DNA of 64,000 nucleotides, taken from the NCBI GenBank assembly GCA_902168185.1, contig CABHOV010000067.1, positions 1-64,000 on the forward strand. Direction: 5' to 3'. This stretch comes from an uncultured Bacteroides sp. (lineage in GTDB: Bacteria > Bacteroidota > Bacteroidia > Cytophagales > Cyclobacteriaceae). The notes under the pieces were generated by a model, which was given only the letters and a program-made list of their open reading frames with translations, had not been told where the DNA came from and ran no database searches. The position numbers were made by a program, and so were the translations under genes. Shown here in pieces: positions 27,387-35,900 of this stretch; the stretch's first letter is position 1; each line of letters begins with the position of its first letter.

Positions 27387-28463
27387 TTAGTTAGAAGAAC
27401 CCTCTGTCATTTTTTCTGCACTGTCTGCGATGCGAAGTTGCTCAATGAAATCATCGAGATCACCATTCATAACAGAAGGTAAATTATAAACCGTATAGCC
27501 TATACGATGGTCCGTCACGCGACTCTGAGGGTAATTATAGGTCCTGATTTTCTCTGAACGATCTCCACTTCTTACCAACGACCTTCGCGCCGTACCAAGT
27601 TCACTTTGCTGTTTCTCAACTTCTATTTCGTATAGCTTTGTTTTCAACATCTGCAACGCGCGTTCGCGGTTACCGTGTTGTGAGCGCTCTACCTGGCAGG
27701 TAATAACAATCCCGGAAGGTTTATGCGTTAATTGTACTTTCGTTTCAACCTTGTTTACGTTCTGTCCACCAGCACCACTTGAACGTGCTGTCTGAACTTC
27801 TATATCAGCAGGGTTGATCACAACCTCCTCCACATCTTCAACTTCGGGAAGCGCCACCACAGATGCAGCAGAAGTATGAACGCGGCCTTGTTGTTCTGTA
27901 GCCGGAACGCGCTGTACGCGATGCACACCAGATTCAAACTTGAACAAACCATACGCACCTTCACCGCTTACACTGCTGATCACTTCTTTATAGCCACCAG
28001 CTGTACCTTCCGTTACATCCAGCACAGACATTTTCAATCCGCGTTTGTCGCAGAAGCGTTGGTACATTCTCCAAAGGTCTCCAGCAAAAATTGCTGCTTC
28101 ATCTCCTCCCGTTCCTGCGCGGATCTCCAACAACACATTCTTATCGTCATTCGGATCTTTCGGAATCAGGAGTTCTTTTAGCTGTCCATCCAAAACTTCA
28201 ATCTTTGGAGTAAGCTCATCGATTTCCATTTTCGCGAGTTCACGTAGCTCCGGATCTTTTTCTTTTTCCAGTACTTCTTTGGCTTGCTGCAGATGTCCTC
28301 TGGCGTCCATGTACTGATTATACTTCACTACAATTTTTTCAAGATCTCTGTATTCTTTGCTGAGCTGCGAGAATTTTTTCATATCGCTAACGGTATCCGG
28401 CTGCGCCAACAGCTGGCCTACTTCTTCGAATCGCAGCTTAATTTCTTCCAGTTTTTCAATCAT
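27387..28463 (-). CDS. prfA: Peptide chain release factor 1
   Basis: A 358-residue translation terminator that reads UAA and UAG. The codon-recognition tripeptide is PAT in [18 protein letters not shown], which marks RF1 rather than RF2. The peptidyl-tRNA hydrolysis motif GGQ is in [18 protein letters not shown]-terminal helices and the C-terminal end are complete. There is no prmC gene beside it. A -7 promoter element lies 18 bp upstream. Confidence 0.97.
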   Translation of the reverse strand: MIEKLEEIKLRFEEVGQLLAQPDTVSDMKKFSQLSKEYRDLEKIVVKYNQYMDARGHLQQAKEVLEKEKDPELRELAKMEIDELTPKIEVLDGQLKELLIPKDPNDDKNVLLEIRAGTGGDEAAIFAGDLWRMYQRFCDKRGLKMSVLDVTEGTAGGYKEVISSVSGEGAYGLFKFESGVHRVQRVPATEQQGRVHTSAASVVALPEVEDVEEVVINPADIEVQTARSSGAGGQNVNKVETKVQLTHKPSGIVITCQVERSQHGNRERALQMLKTKLYEIEVEKQQSELGTARRSLVRSGDRSEKIRTYNYPQSRVTDHRIGYTVYNLPSVMNGDLDDFIEQLRIADSAEKMTEGSSN

Positions 28464-28480
28464 ACGCTAAAATCAGTCGG

Positions 28481-28488
28481 CAAAGGTA
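28481..28488 (-). promoter_or_regulatory. Candidate -7 element for prfA
   Basis: Minus strand reads TACCTTTG (TAnnTTTG), 17 bp before the ATG at 28463. No good -33 TTTG was found. Confidence 0.45.
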
Positions 28489-28570
28489 GCTAATAGATAC
28501 GATACATCAGATGGAGAAAACAAAGACAATAAGGCTCTTATAGCAGGATTTGGAATTTGATGTTGACAGC

Positions 28571-29086
28571 ATGAAATTTACCCGCATGAACAGAATTATA
28601 GTTTTTGGATTGCTGGTATTAACGGCTTGTGGTGGCAAACTATCGGATGAGCAGCGGAAAAGATTACGCGAAGGAATGGACGATCAGAAAATTGTAAAAC
28701 TGAGTGACTCTGATATTGTAAACGCAGCTCTTGAACAAGGACAAACTGTATTCGCGGCATTGGAAAAAGTAAAATTCGATGCAACTAAAGTTGATTCCAT
28801 CTCCGAAAAATATTCTGTTAAAATACATTGGACTGTGCCCGGCAAAGGCAATGCCGATCTGATCGAACAACAACTCATCGAGGCCTATATAACCGGAATG
28901 GTTACGGGCTCCTTACAAGATAATATCCAGAAACTATATACAGACGAAAAGCAATCTGATTACGAAACGCTGCTATATTCCAAACCTATAGTAAGCCCGA
29001 TGGCTGATGGCGTTGAGAAGCTGGACGGTGTATGGCATATCTATATCCCGAAGAAGCAAGCGGTTCTTTCTGCTTCGAAAAAATAA
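28571..29086 (+). CDS. Lipoprotein of unknown function
   Basis: A 171-residue lipoprotein. The ATG at 28571 gives MKFTRMNRIIVFGLLVLTAC, with lipobox LTAC; an ATG at 28586 is equally possible, while a TTG at 28550 is unlikely. The mature part begins with charged helices (LSDEQRKRLREGMDDQKIVKL) quoted here in part, and ends with SKPIVSPMADGVEKLDGVWHIY. The layout recalls DUF3365-type sensor domains, but the CxxCH haem motif is missing, so I do not assign it. Its stop is directly adjacent to the stop of the convergent Kazal lipoprotein gene. Confidence 0.65.
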   Translation: MKFTRMNRIIVFGLLVLTACGGKLSDEQRKRLREGMDDQKIVKLSDSDIVNAALEQGQTVFAALEKVKFDATKVDSISEKYSVKIHWTVPGKGNADLIEQQLIEAYITGMVTGSLQDNIQKLYTDEKQSDYETLLYSKPIVSPMADGVEKLDGVWHIYIPKKQAVLSASKK

Positions 29087-29308
29087 TCAAGGGCACGCAC
29101 CTTCAGTCCACGTAGTAACTCCGGAACCTTTCGCTACACATTCGTTTTCGTACGTTTTGTTATCGCACCCGCATACCTGATCGACAACATCCGGGCATAC
29201 CAACACGTCCTCAATTTTAGAAGGATCTATACAGGTTTGCTTATTGTCATCATCGTCTTCGCATGCCAGTAATACTGCCAGCGCAAGAAAGATACATATC
29301 CGTTTCAT
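29087..29308 (-). CDS. Small lipoprotein with a Kazal-type protease-inhibitor domain
   Basis: A 73-residue lipoprotein: MKRICIFLALAVLLAC carries the lipid Cys at 16, followed by EDDDDN, an acidic surface-export signal. The rest is one Kazal-like domain with six cysteines: C at TCID, C at LVCPD, CGC in VCGCDNKTYENEC, and the final GAC. The core VCGCDNKTYENEC is a textbook Kazal pattern. Kazal domains block serine proteases, so a defensive role at the cell surface is plausible. The neighbouring M28 peptidase is a metalloenzyme and not an expected target. It has no co-transcribed partner. Confidence 0.85.
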   Translation of the reverse strand: MKRICIFLALAVLLACEDDDDNKQTCIDPSKIEDVLVCPDVVDQVCGCDNKTYENECVAKGSGVTTWTEGACP

Positions 29309-29398
29309 TTCTTTAGCTCCTCCTCTTCCTAAAGCAAAAAGACCGTGCCTGATTCTATAAATTAAATAAGCGGTAACTCGTTCTTATGCGCTGTTCTT

Positions 29399-29406
29399 TA
29401 TTTTTG
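29399..29406 (+). promoter_or_regulatory. Candidate -7 element for the M28 peptidase
   Basis: TATTTTTG matches TAnnTTTG, 28 bp before the ATG at 29435. No TTTG box at the ideal distance. Confidence 0.4.
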
Positions 29407-29434
29407 GAAAGAATCATTAACCGAAAACCGCACT

Positions 29435-31027
29435 ATGATAAAAAGATTTTTACACCCTTTTACCGTTCTGCTGGCACTGCTCTTCCCGGGTATAGTGTTC
29501 GCACAGCAAACAGAAAAAATTGATACGGCTATCGTATCAAAAATAAAAGATGAAGGAATGAACCGTTCGAAGGTAATGGACATTCTGAGTATGCTTACAG
29601 ATATACATGGTCCCCGTCTTACAAATTCACCCGGATACAAGAAAGCTGCAGACTATGCAAAGTCTTCGCTAGAATCGTGGGGTGTTCAAAATGTACACTT
29701 CGATACATGGGAAGAAGATTTCGGTCGTGGATGGCAGTTGAAGAAATTCAGCTTGCAAAATCTTGGTCCGGTATATTTTCCGGTGATTGCATATCCGAAG
29801 GCATGGACACCCGGTGTGAAAGGAGCTGTTGCTGCCGAAGCGGTATATCTTGATATTAAAAAAGAAGAAGACCTCAACCAATATAAAGGAAAGCTAAAGG
29901 GCAAGATTGTCCTATTCAGTTTACCAACACCGGTGAAACCCGGCTTTAAACCCGATGCTACACGTTTGAATGATTCAACGTTGCTGCAAATGTCTAATGC
30001 AGATATCAGTGAGTCATTTGGTGGCAGAAGATTTCAGGCGCCTACAGAACCACAACGGTTGGCCTACCTGAAATGGGATCTTTGTCAGAAGGAGGGCGCG
30101 ATCGCTGTGTTGGAAGCAAGTCCTTCAGCACGCCTGGAAGATGGTACAGTAACCGTATCGGCTGCTACCGTTCCATATCCTGCTGAAACACCTTTCAGCA
30201 AACGCGTATCATCTTATAAAGCGAATGCTCCTAAAATTTTACCTCAGGTTGTTGTTGCTGCTGAGCACTACAACCGGATGGTACGTCAGATTCAAAAAGG
30301 TCAGACTGTAAAACTTGAGCTTACGCTTGAAACAGAATTCACGCCTTCAGCACCAGGCTATAATGTGATCGGCGAAATTCAAGGAACAGATTTGAAAGAC
30401 GAAGTAGTAATGATTGGTGCTCACCTTGACTCGTGGCATAGTGGTACAGGTACTACTGATAATGCTGCGGGCTCAGCAGTAATGCTGGAGGCTATGCGTA
30501 TTTTGAAATCACTGGGTGTAACACCGAAGAGAACAATTCGTATAGGTCTGTGGGGTGGTGAAGAACAAGGGTTGCTTGGTTCAAAGTCGTATGTTAAGCG
30601 CACGTATGGCGAACGTCTTGATAAAGCATTCCCATACGATTCTATACAATTGAAACCAGGTGCTGAAAAATTCTCGGTATACCTGAACATGGATAACGGC
30701 ACAGGAAAATTCCGTGGAGTATATCTTCAGGGAAATGACAAAGTGCGTCCTATTTTCCGCAGCTGGATGAAGCCTTTTAACAAAATGGGTGCCTCCACGT
30801 TAACGCTTCAAAATACAGGTGGTACCGATCACCTTTCGTTTGATGCTATTGGATTACCGGGCTTTCAATTTATACAAGACCCAATCGAGTACGGCACGCG
30901 CACGCATCATACAAGTATGGATTTATACGATAAAGCTGTTGAGCCTGACTTAAAGCACAATGCTACCATGATTGCAGTATTTGCGTGGATGGCTGCTAAT
31001 CGCGATGAGTTAATCCCAAGGAAATAA
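29435..31027 (+). CDS. Secreted M28-family metallopeptidase
   Basis: A 530-residue exported peptidase: signal peptide about 1-23 ending VFAQ. A PA-type insert lies between about 140 and 300. The catalytic M28 domain carries zinc ligands and catalytic residues in sequence: GAHLDSW (His330, Asp332), TTDNAAGSAVM (Asp342), LWGGEEQGLLGS (Glu376-377) and a late His in GTRTHHTSMDLYDK. Members are aminopeptidases or carboxypeptidases releasing amino acids from peptides outside the cytoplasm. It is a single transcription unit with a -7 element before it and a strong terminator after it. Confidence 0.93.
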   Translation: MIKRFLHPFTVLLALLFPGIVFAQQTEKIDTAIVSKIKDEGMNRSKVMDILSMLTDIHGPRLTNSPGYKKAADYAKSSLESWGVQNVHFDTWEEDFGRGWQLKKFSLQNLGPVYFPVIAYPKAWTPGVKGAVAAEAVYLDIKKEEDLNQYKGKLKGKIVLFSLPTPVKPGFKPDATRLNDSTLLQMSNADISESFGGRRFQAPTEPQRLAYLKWDLCQKEGAIAVLEASPSARLEDGTVTVSAATVPYPAETPFSKRVSSYKANAPKILPQVVVAAEHYNRMVRQIQKGQTVKLELTLETEFTPSAPGYNVIGEIQGTDLKDEVVMIGAHLDSWHSGTGTTDNAAGSAVMLEAMRILKSLGVTPKRTIRIGLWGGEEQGLLGSKSYVKRTYGERLDKAFPYDSIQLKPGAEKFSVYLNMDNGTGKFRGVYLQGNDKVRPIFRSWMKPFNKMGASTLTLQNTGGTDHLSFDAIGLPGFQFIQDPIEYGTRTHHTSMDLYDKAVEPDLKHNATMIAVFAWMAANRDELIPRK

Positions 31028-31044
31028 ATTTCACACGATTATAA

Positions 31045-31079
31045 AACAAAGCCTTCTGTGATACACGGAAGGCTTTGTT
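31045..31079 (+). terminator. Terminator of the M28 peptidase gene
   Basis: Arms AACAAAGCCTTCTGTG and CACGGAAGGCTTTGTT pair over 16 positions (one G-T pair) around ATA, followed by ATTTTTG. Confidence 0.85.
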
Positions 31080-31127
31080 ATTTTTGCGCTACTATAGTTG
31101 AAATTAATCATCGTTAAAAAAGACCCT

Positions 31128-31778
31128 ATGGAATTCATTAAATCCCTCATTGATTTTATTCTTCACATCGATCATCACCTGGTAGAAATTGTTCGTGATT
31201 ATAGAACGTGGACGTACTTGATTCTCTTCATCATTATTTTTGCTGAAACCGGTTTAGTGGTAACTCCATTTCTTCCGGGCGATTCTTTGTTATTCGCTGC
31301 AGGCGCCATCATCGCTAAACCTGATACAGGCCTCAATATATTCTTCATGTTTTTACTGTTGATTATAGCAGCTATACTTGGCGACCTGGTAAACTATCAT
31401 GTAGGTAAATATATCGGCCCAAAAGCTTTTAGTGGTAAGTATAGATTTTTAAAGATTGAATACCTGAATAAAACGCAGGCGTTCTATAACAAGTATGGTG
31501 GTAAAACGATTATCTATGCGCGTTTCATTCCAATCATCCGCACCTTTGCTCCATTCGTTGCTGGTATAGGAACGATGAGCTATCGGAAGTTTGCAAGCTT
31601 CAATGTAATTGGAGGCATTACATGGGTGGGCAGCTTTCTTTTCCTGGGTTATTTTTTTGGTGGAATTCCGGTTATTAAAAACAATTTCACGTACGTGATT
31701 TTAGGAATTATATTCGTTTCTATCCTTCCTCCAATTATTGAAGTTGTTAAAAGCAGAACAAAATCGCAGCAGGTTTAG
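31128..31778 (+). CDS. DedA-family membrane protein
   Basis: A 216-residue membrane protein of the DedA/SNARE-associated (VTT) family, implicated in lipid flipping and membrane homeostasis. Conserved blocks: FAETGLVVTPFLPGDSLLF with the membrane-embedded Glu, and YARFIPIIRTFAPFVAGIG with the two essential Arg. The ATG at 31128 is used; the frame extends to a TTG at 31098 that lies in the spacer. A two-way terminator follows between it and tag. Confidence 0.92.
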   Translation: MEFIKSLIDFILHIDHHLVEIVRDYRTWTYLILFIIIFAETGLVVTPFLPGDSLLFAAGAIIAKPDTGLNIFFMFLLLIIAAILGDLVNYHVGKYIGPKAFSGKYRFLKIEYLNKTQAFYNKYGGKTIIYARFIPIIRTFAPFVAGIGTMSYRKFASFNVIGGITWVGSFLFLGYFFGGIPVIKNNFTYVILGIIFVSILPPIIEVVKSRTKSQQV

Positions 31779-31802
31779 AAGCTTACGCTGAAGGATGAAG
31801 CT

Positions 31803-31842
31803 AAAAGTATAGCTGCTATATATATATAGCGACTATACTTTT
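31803..31842. terminator. Two-way terminator between dedA and tag, overlapping the tag stop
   Basis: Arms AAAAGTATAG and CTATACTTTT enclose a second stem GCTATA / TATAGC. The right arm contains the tag stop codon (minus-strand TAG at 31833-31835). T runs flank it on both strands. Confidence 0.75.
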
Positions 31843-32399
31843 TTATACTTCCAGCAATCTACGAGATGATCGTTTACGAGGCCGCATGCTTGCATGTGTG
31901 CATAAATCACAGTACTGCCAACAAATTTAAATCCGCGCTTGATCAGATCTTTACTCAGGGCATCAGACTCTTTTGTAGTGGCTGGTACTTCTCCGAGTGA
32001 TTTCCATTTGTTTACAATAGGCTTTCCGCCAACAAAACCCCAGATATAGTCATTAAAGGTTCCGAATTCCTTTTGCACTTCTAAAAAGCGCTTTGCATTA
32101 TTAACCGCGGCATATACCTTAAGCTTATTACGGATGATGCCCGGATCAAGAAGAATTTTTTCCAGTCGCGCCTCCGTAAATTTTGAAACCTTTACTGGAT
32201 CGAAGTCAGCAAACAGCTTTCGGTAGCCTTCTCTCTTTTTCAGAATGGTAGACCAGCTCAAGCCAGCCTGTGCTCCCTCAAGGATCAGGAATTCGAAATG
32301 AACCCTATCATCGTGAACCGGAACTCCCCATTCTTCATCGTGATACTGTATATACTGATCAAACTTAAGGCACCAGGGGCAACGAACTTTCTCTTTCAT
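31833..32399 (-). CDS. tag: DNA-3-methyladenine glycosylase I
   Basis: A 188-residue repair enzyme that removes 3-methyladenine from alkylated DNA. Motifs: CPWCLKFDQYIQYHDEEWG near the start (zinc Cys and His plus the catalytic-region EEWGVPVHDD), FEFLILEGAQAGLSWSTIL, and the C-terminal zinc ligands in GLVNDHLVDC. Full length. Single gene; its stop lies in a terminator hairpin. Confidence 0.95.
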   Translation of the reverse strand: MKEKVRCPWCLKFDQYIQYHDEEWGVPVHDDRVHFEFLILEGAQAGLSWSTILKKREGYRKLFADFDPVKVSKFTEARLEKILLDPGIIRNKLKVYAAVNNAKRFLEVQKEFGTFNDYIWGFVGGKPIVNKWKSLGEVPATTKESDALSKDLIKRGFKFVGSTVIYAHMQACGLVNDHLVDCWKYKKV

Positions 32400-32570
32400 G
32401 TTTATTTATTTATCGTACAAATATGCAGGATGGTGTGTCAATAGTATGTCAACAGGTTATTTGAATTTTCTAAAAGAATATTTTTTTACTCAAATCGGTA
32501 CCTGAAAATAATCCGAATCATGTGATGAAGTTTTCCTAATTTGTAAAGTGACACCTGAAAAATTAAGCGG
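32400..32570. other. Divergent spacer upstream of tag and the glycosidase-like lipoprotein
   Basis: About 170 bp. AT-rich, with CTAATTTG at 32537-32544 resembling a -7 element but one base short of the consensus. No hairpin or RNA gene recognised. Confidence 0.35.
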
Positions 32571-33707
32571 ATGAGAAAAGGAAGAAAGAGTTTGACACAA
32601 CACATTGCGCTGTTACTATTCGCTATTGTTACTCTTGTGGCGTGCGAAAAAGATGATCAGCAGCAAAGCCGTAACTTCTATATGGGGTTCACTCCGTTTC
32701 CATACGAGTCATCTGTGGATGCAGCCAATTTTACGTATGCACGATTGAGCGAAGATGCGGACATTATCAATCATCATTTTGATAACGGTGTGCCTTGGAC
32801 AGAAGCTTTTTCAGGAGATGATTTTAGTGAATCAATTATGGGCGATTGGAATTTTCGAAAGAGCCAAACAAAAGCATCACACAAAATTTATCTTTCTGTT
32901 ACTCCTATAAATTTTACAAGAACAGGTTTGGCCGCATATCGTGGCGAACAAGATAACATGACCTTGCCTTCGCCATGGGACACCTATAGCTTTAACAGTA
33001 TAGAAGTAAAGACGGCATATCTCAATTATTGCAAACGCATTATTGATTTCTTCAATCCCGAATATTTCAACATGGCTATAGAAGCAAATTTACTCTATGT
33101 AAATAATCCTGCACGTTGGAGCGAATACCTGGAACTACATCAATATATCTATAGCGCACTTAAAGCAAGTTATCCTTCGCTTCCAATTTTTTGTTCTGTT
33201 TCAGGCGCATATTTGTTGGAAGGTTTCATTAACAACAACGATCACGTGCAGCAGCGACTTGCTGTATTGCAATTGCTGGAATATTCCGATTTATATAGTC
33301 TTTCATTTTATTCCTACTTAACAACGTATCTCGGCAATCCGTATCCTGCCAATACATTTGATGCTCTTTTCAATCTCAGTGATAAGCCATTGGCGATTGC
33401 AGAGACAGGCTATGCTGCTCAAACTTTTTCAATAGATATAGGATCTGGCTTGATAAAGATTGAATCGGATCAGGAAAAACAGGAGAAGTACATTCGTGAT
33501 TTACTCACAGCCTGTATGAAGCGGGAGACAAAGTTCGTTATCAATTTTGTTGTACGTGACTACGATCAACTCTGGGCTCAGATCGGCTCACCAAATGATA
33601 TAGCAATTGCCTGGCGCGATACCGGATTAATAGATGAGAACGGTGAGCCGCGAAAAGCTTATAGTACCTGGAAAGAATTCAAGGCCAGAAAATTCGTCCT
33701 TAACTAA
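32571..33707 (+). CDS. Lipoprotein with a glycosidase-like TIM-barrel fold
   Basis: A 378-residue lipoprotein, with lipobox VTLVAC followed by EKDD (acidic export signal). After a linker the sequence reads like a clan GH-A (beta/alpha)8 barrel: strand MGFTPFPY, a strand with KIYLSVTP, the acid/base position in MAIEANLL, a Tyr-rich strand LYSLSFYSYL, and the nucleophile position in PLAIAETGYAAQ. It resembles arabinogalactan-type GH53-like proteins, but I cannot assign a family. If active it would hydrolyse a polysaccharide at the cell surface. It stands alone, with no carbohydrate transporter beside it. Confidence 0.6.
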   Translation: MRKGRKSLTQHIALLLFAIVTLVACEKDDQQQSRNFYMGFTPFPYESSVDAANFTYARLSEDADIINHHFDNGVPWTEAFSGDDFSESIMGDWNFRKSQTKASHKIYLSVTPINFTRTGLAAYRGEQDNMTLPSPWDTYSFNSIEVKTAYLNYCKRIIDFFNPEYFNMAIEANLLYVNNPARWSEYLELHQYIYSALKASYPSLPIFCSVSGAYLLEGFINNNDHVQQRLAVLQLLEYSDLYSLSFYSYLTTYLGNPYPANTFDALFNLSDKPLAIAETGYAAQTFSIDIGSGLIKIESDQEKQEKYIRDLLTACMKRETKFVINFVVRDYDQLWAQIGSPNDIAIAWRDTGLIDENGEPRKAYSTWKEFKARKFVLN

Positions 33708-33739
33708 TCACCTTTACTTCAGCTAAATATAGCATACAC

Positions 33740-34189
33740 CTATTTCATCCATTCATATACCGTATAGTGATCTCCATTCATACCAAGAGATTGATATACC
33801 TTCATGGCGCGTTCATTTGTCTTATCAACATATAGCCTGAGTCCAATAAGAGAGGCATCTTCACTTATTATCCGGAGAATGTTATCGTACATCATCTTGA
33901 AGATTCCTTTTTTGCGATAGCTTTCCGTTACGTAAACTGACTGCAGCCACAACACCATTCCATTCCTCCAGTCGCTCCATTCGTAGGTGACCATATGACA
34001 GCCAATAACAATGCCGCTTTCTTCAACCACATTATAAAAACCCTTTGACGGGTCGTCAAATAATGCCTGCATGCCCTTCTTAAGTATTTGAGGATCTAAC
34101 GAAACACTTTCTGTTTCAAGTGCAAGCTTTTGTTGAAAATCAACCAGTATAGGTATATCTGAAGCAATGGATTTTCTAATGGTAATCAT
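33740..34189 (-). CDS. GNAT-family N-acetyltransferase
   Basis: A 149-residue acetyltransferase. The acetyl-CoA binding motif region is in LQSVYVTESYRKKGIFKMMYD, with the R-x-x-G-x pattern (RKKGIF), and the last part GLRLYVDKTNERAMKVYQSLG is the typical GNAT end. The substrate is unknown. It is 24 bp downstream of a trans-sulfuration gene, so the two are probably co-transcribed. Confidence 0.85.
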   Translation of the reverse strand: MITIRKSIASDIPILVDFQQKLALETESVSLDPQILKKGMQALFDDPSKGFYNVVEESGIVIGCHMVTYEWSDWRNGMVLWLQSVYVTESYRKKGIFKMMYDNILRIISEDASLIGLRLYVDKTNERAMKVYQSLGMNGDHYTVYEWMK

Positions 34190-34213
34190 ATATAGTAGGT
34201 GATGATATAGCGG

Positions 34214-35353
34214 TTATGATAAAGCCTGGTTAATGTCTTCCAGTAGATCTTCTGCTCCCTCGATGCCGACAGAGAAACGCAGCAGGTTATCGGTTACACC
34301 AATGGCAGCACGGTCGGCCGCGCTGATTTTAGCATGTGAAGTTTCTGCAGGACTGGTAATGGTCGACTCTATACCTCCCAAACTTACCGCACGCTGTATA
34401 AGTTTAAGTTTTCTCATAAATTGAGAGGCATCTGTCTTTACTTCAAAGGACAGCATGCCACCAAACCCCCCCGGCATTTGCGCCTTTGCTATAGCATGTC
34501 CGGGATGATCGGAAAGACCCGGATAATATACTTTCCCTATGCGGGAGTCCGCTTGGAGATACTGTGCAATAGTCAATGCATTTTGATTTTGCTGTCGAAC
34601 ACGAAGCACGATTGTCTTCAAGCTTCTTTCTACAAGCCAGCATGTATGCGCATCAAGCGAGCCTCCGGTATTGATAGCCTTCTGCAGAATTTTTTCAACG
34701 AAAGCTTTTGATGCAACGGCTGCACCACAGCAAATGTCGCTATGCCCACCTATATACTTGGTTCCGCTGTGAGTTACGATGTCTATACCTAGATCAATAG
34801 GATTCTGATTTACGGGAGATGCAAATGTATTGTCGATGATGGTAACAATGTTGTGACGTTTTGCAATGGACGCAACGGACTGGATATCCGTAATTTTAAG
34901 CGTTGGATTAGAAGGCGTCTCTATAAAAATCAATCGCGTTTCCGGACGGATAGCTTTTTCAAAATTTGAGGGATCACTTGCATCCACGAACGTGTAATGT
35001 ATTCCAAAGCGCGGTAATTCCGTGACAATAGCATGTTGCGTGCCTCCATATAGATCGCTTTGAAAAATTACATGATCGTCTTTTTTTACGATAGCCAACA
35101 ACGAGGTCATGATCGCTGCCATCCCCGAACTAAAGATGACGCCATCTTCAGCATTCTCCAGGGCTGCTATTTTTTCAGCTACTGCTTTTTGATTAGGTGT
35201 ATTAAAATAACGAGGGTACGGAAAGGATGGATTGCCTTCATAGTCGTAGGCCGAAGAAGGATAGATCGGAGTGACCATTCCTTTATGTACCGGGTCTCCG
35301 GGGGAGCCGGCATGTACACTTTGGGTAAGCTTTGAATGACTGGCTTTTTTCAT
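34214..35353 (-). CDS. Trans-sulfuration PLP enzyme (cystathionine gamma-synthase/lyase family)
   Basis: A 379-residue enzyme of the Cys/Met-metabolism PLP family. The PLP Lys199 is in THSGTKYIGGHSD, the phosphate-binding SSGMAAIMTSLLA starts near 75, and IETPSNPTLKITDI matches the family. The family includes cystathionine gamma-synthase (MetB), cystathionine beta- and gamma-lyases and methionine gamma-lyase, which sequence reading alone does not separate. First gene of a two-gene unit with the acetyltransferase. Confidence 0.88.
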   Translation of the reverse strand: MKKASHSKLTQSVHAGSPGDPVHKGMVTPIYPSSAYDYEGNPSFPYPRYFNTPNQKAVAEKIAALENAEDGVIFSSGMAAIMTSLLAIVKKDDHVIFQSDLYGGTQHAIVTELPRFGIHYTFVDASDPSNFEKAIRPETRLIFIETPSNPTLKITDIQSVASIAKRHNIVTIIDNTFASPVNQNPIDLGIDIVTHSGTKYIGGHSDICCGAAVASKAFVEKILQKAINTGGSLDAHTCWLVERSLKTIVLRVRQQNQNALTIAQYLQADSRIGKVYYPGLSDHPGHAIAKAQMPGGFGGMLSFEVKTDASQFMRKLKLIQRAVSLGGIESTITSPAETSHAKISAADRAAIGVTDNLLRFSVGIEGAEDLLEDINQALS

Positions 35354-35513
35354 GATCTCTAGTTAAGTTCGTTTCGTGAGATTACAAGTTCTGATTTGAA
35401 AAACATTTCTGCAATCACAGTTTATTGGAATCACCCGGAAATAGGTACGTCTAAAAATTTGTAATTTTTTTTTCAATACTTTTCGGAAATGTTTAACCAA
35501 AACCTTTATACCT

Positions 35514-35888
35514 ATGGCAAATTTTAAACCCAATGTTGGAAAGAAAGTATCCAAAGACGAAGTAGAAAAAGGAATCAAAAAATTTGGCGAAAAGTATCGT
35601 ACCGAAAAGACAGATACTAAATCTATTTTCTTTGGACGAGATGTACTTCTGCGTATGCTGAGCCAGGATGAAAGCACTGGTATTACTTTCTTTTTAACAC
35701 TTCAGCCAAATCCAAACTCAGAGACCAAAAAGGACACTATTCAATTAGCACTTGTACCAACAAAAGAGGATGGCACATTAATCTGGAACGATGAAGACCC
35801 TGCTGCAGCAGTAACATCTGCAAAGGCTATACCTACTGCTTCATCATACGATGCCGGATCTCTGTGTCCTCCTTATTGCCCTAAATAA
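35514..35888 (+). CDS. Small protein with a Cys-Pro-rich C-terminus, first gene of a signalling operon
   Basis: A 124-residue protein without signal peptide or membrane helix. It opens with a basic helix (MANFKPNVGKKVSKDEVEKG), has a central beta-rich part (SIFFGRDVLLRML, STGITFFLTLQPNPNSE, IQLALVPTKEDGTLIW), then an Ala/Ser linker and the tail SYDAGSLCPPYCPK. The only two cysteines are in the last six residues. I do not recognise a named family. It lies 12 bp before a seven-helix membrane protein, followed by an overlapping histidine kinase and regulator, so it is probably made together with them. It could be a signal, a peptide precursor or a ligand-binding partner; all three are inference. 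Confidence 0.7.
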   Translation: MANFKPNVGKKVSKDEVEKGIKKFGEKYRTEKTDTKSIFFGRDVLLRMLSQDESTGITFFLTLQPNPNSETKKDTIQLALVPTKEDGTLIWNDEDPAAAVTSAKAIPTASSYDAGSLCPPYCPK

Positions 35889-35900
35889 TATTAAGTTATT

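Noticed and set aside
29087-31027. Kazal lipoprotein as inhibitor of the neighbouring M28 peptidase
   Set aside because: Kazal domains act on serine proteases, whereas M28 enzymes are zinc-dependent; adjacency alone is not support.
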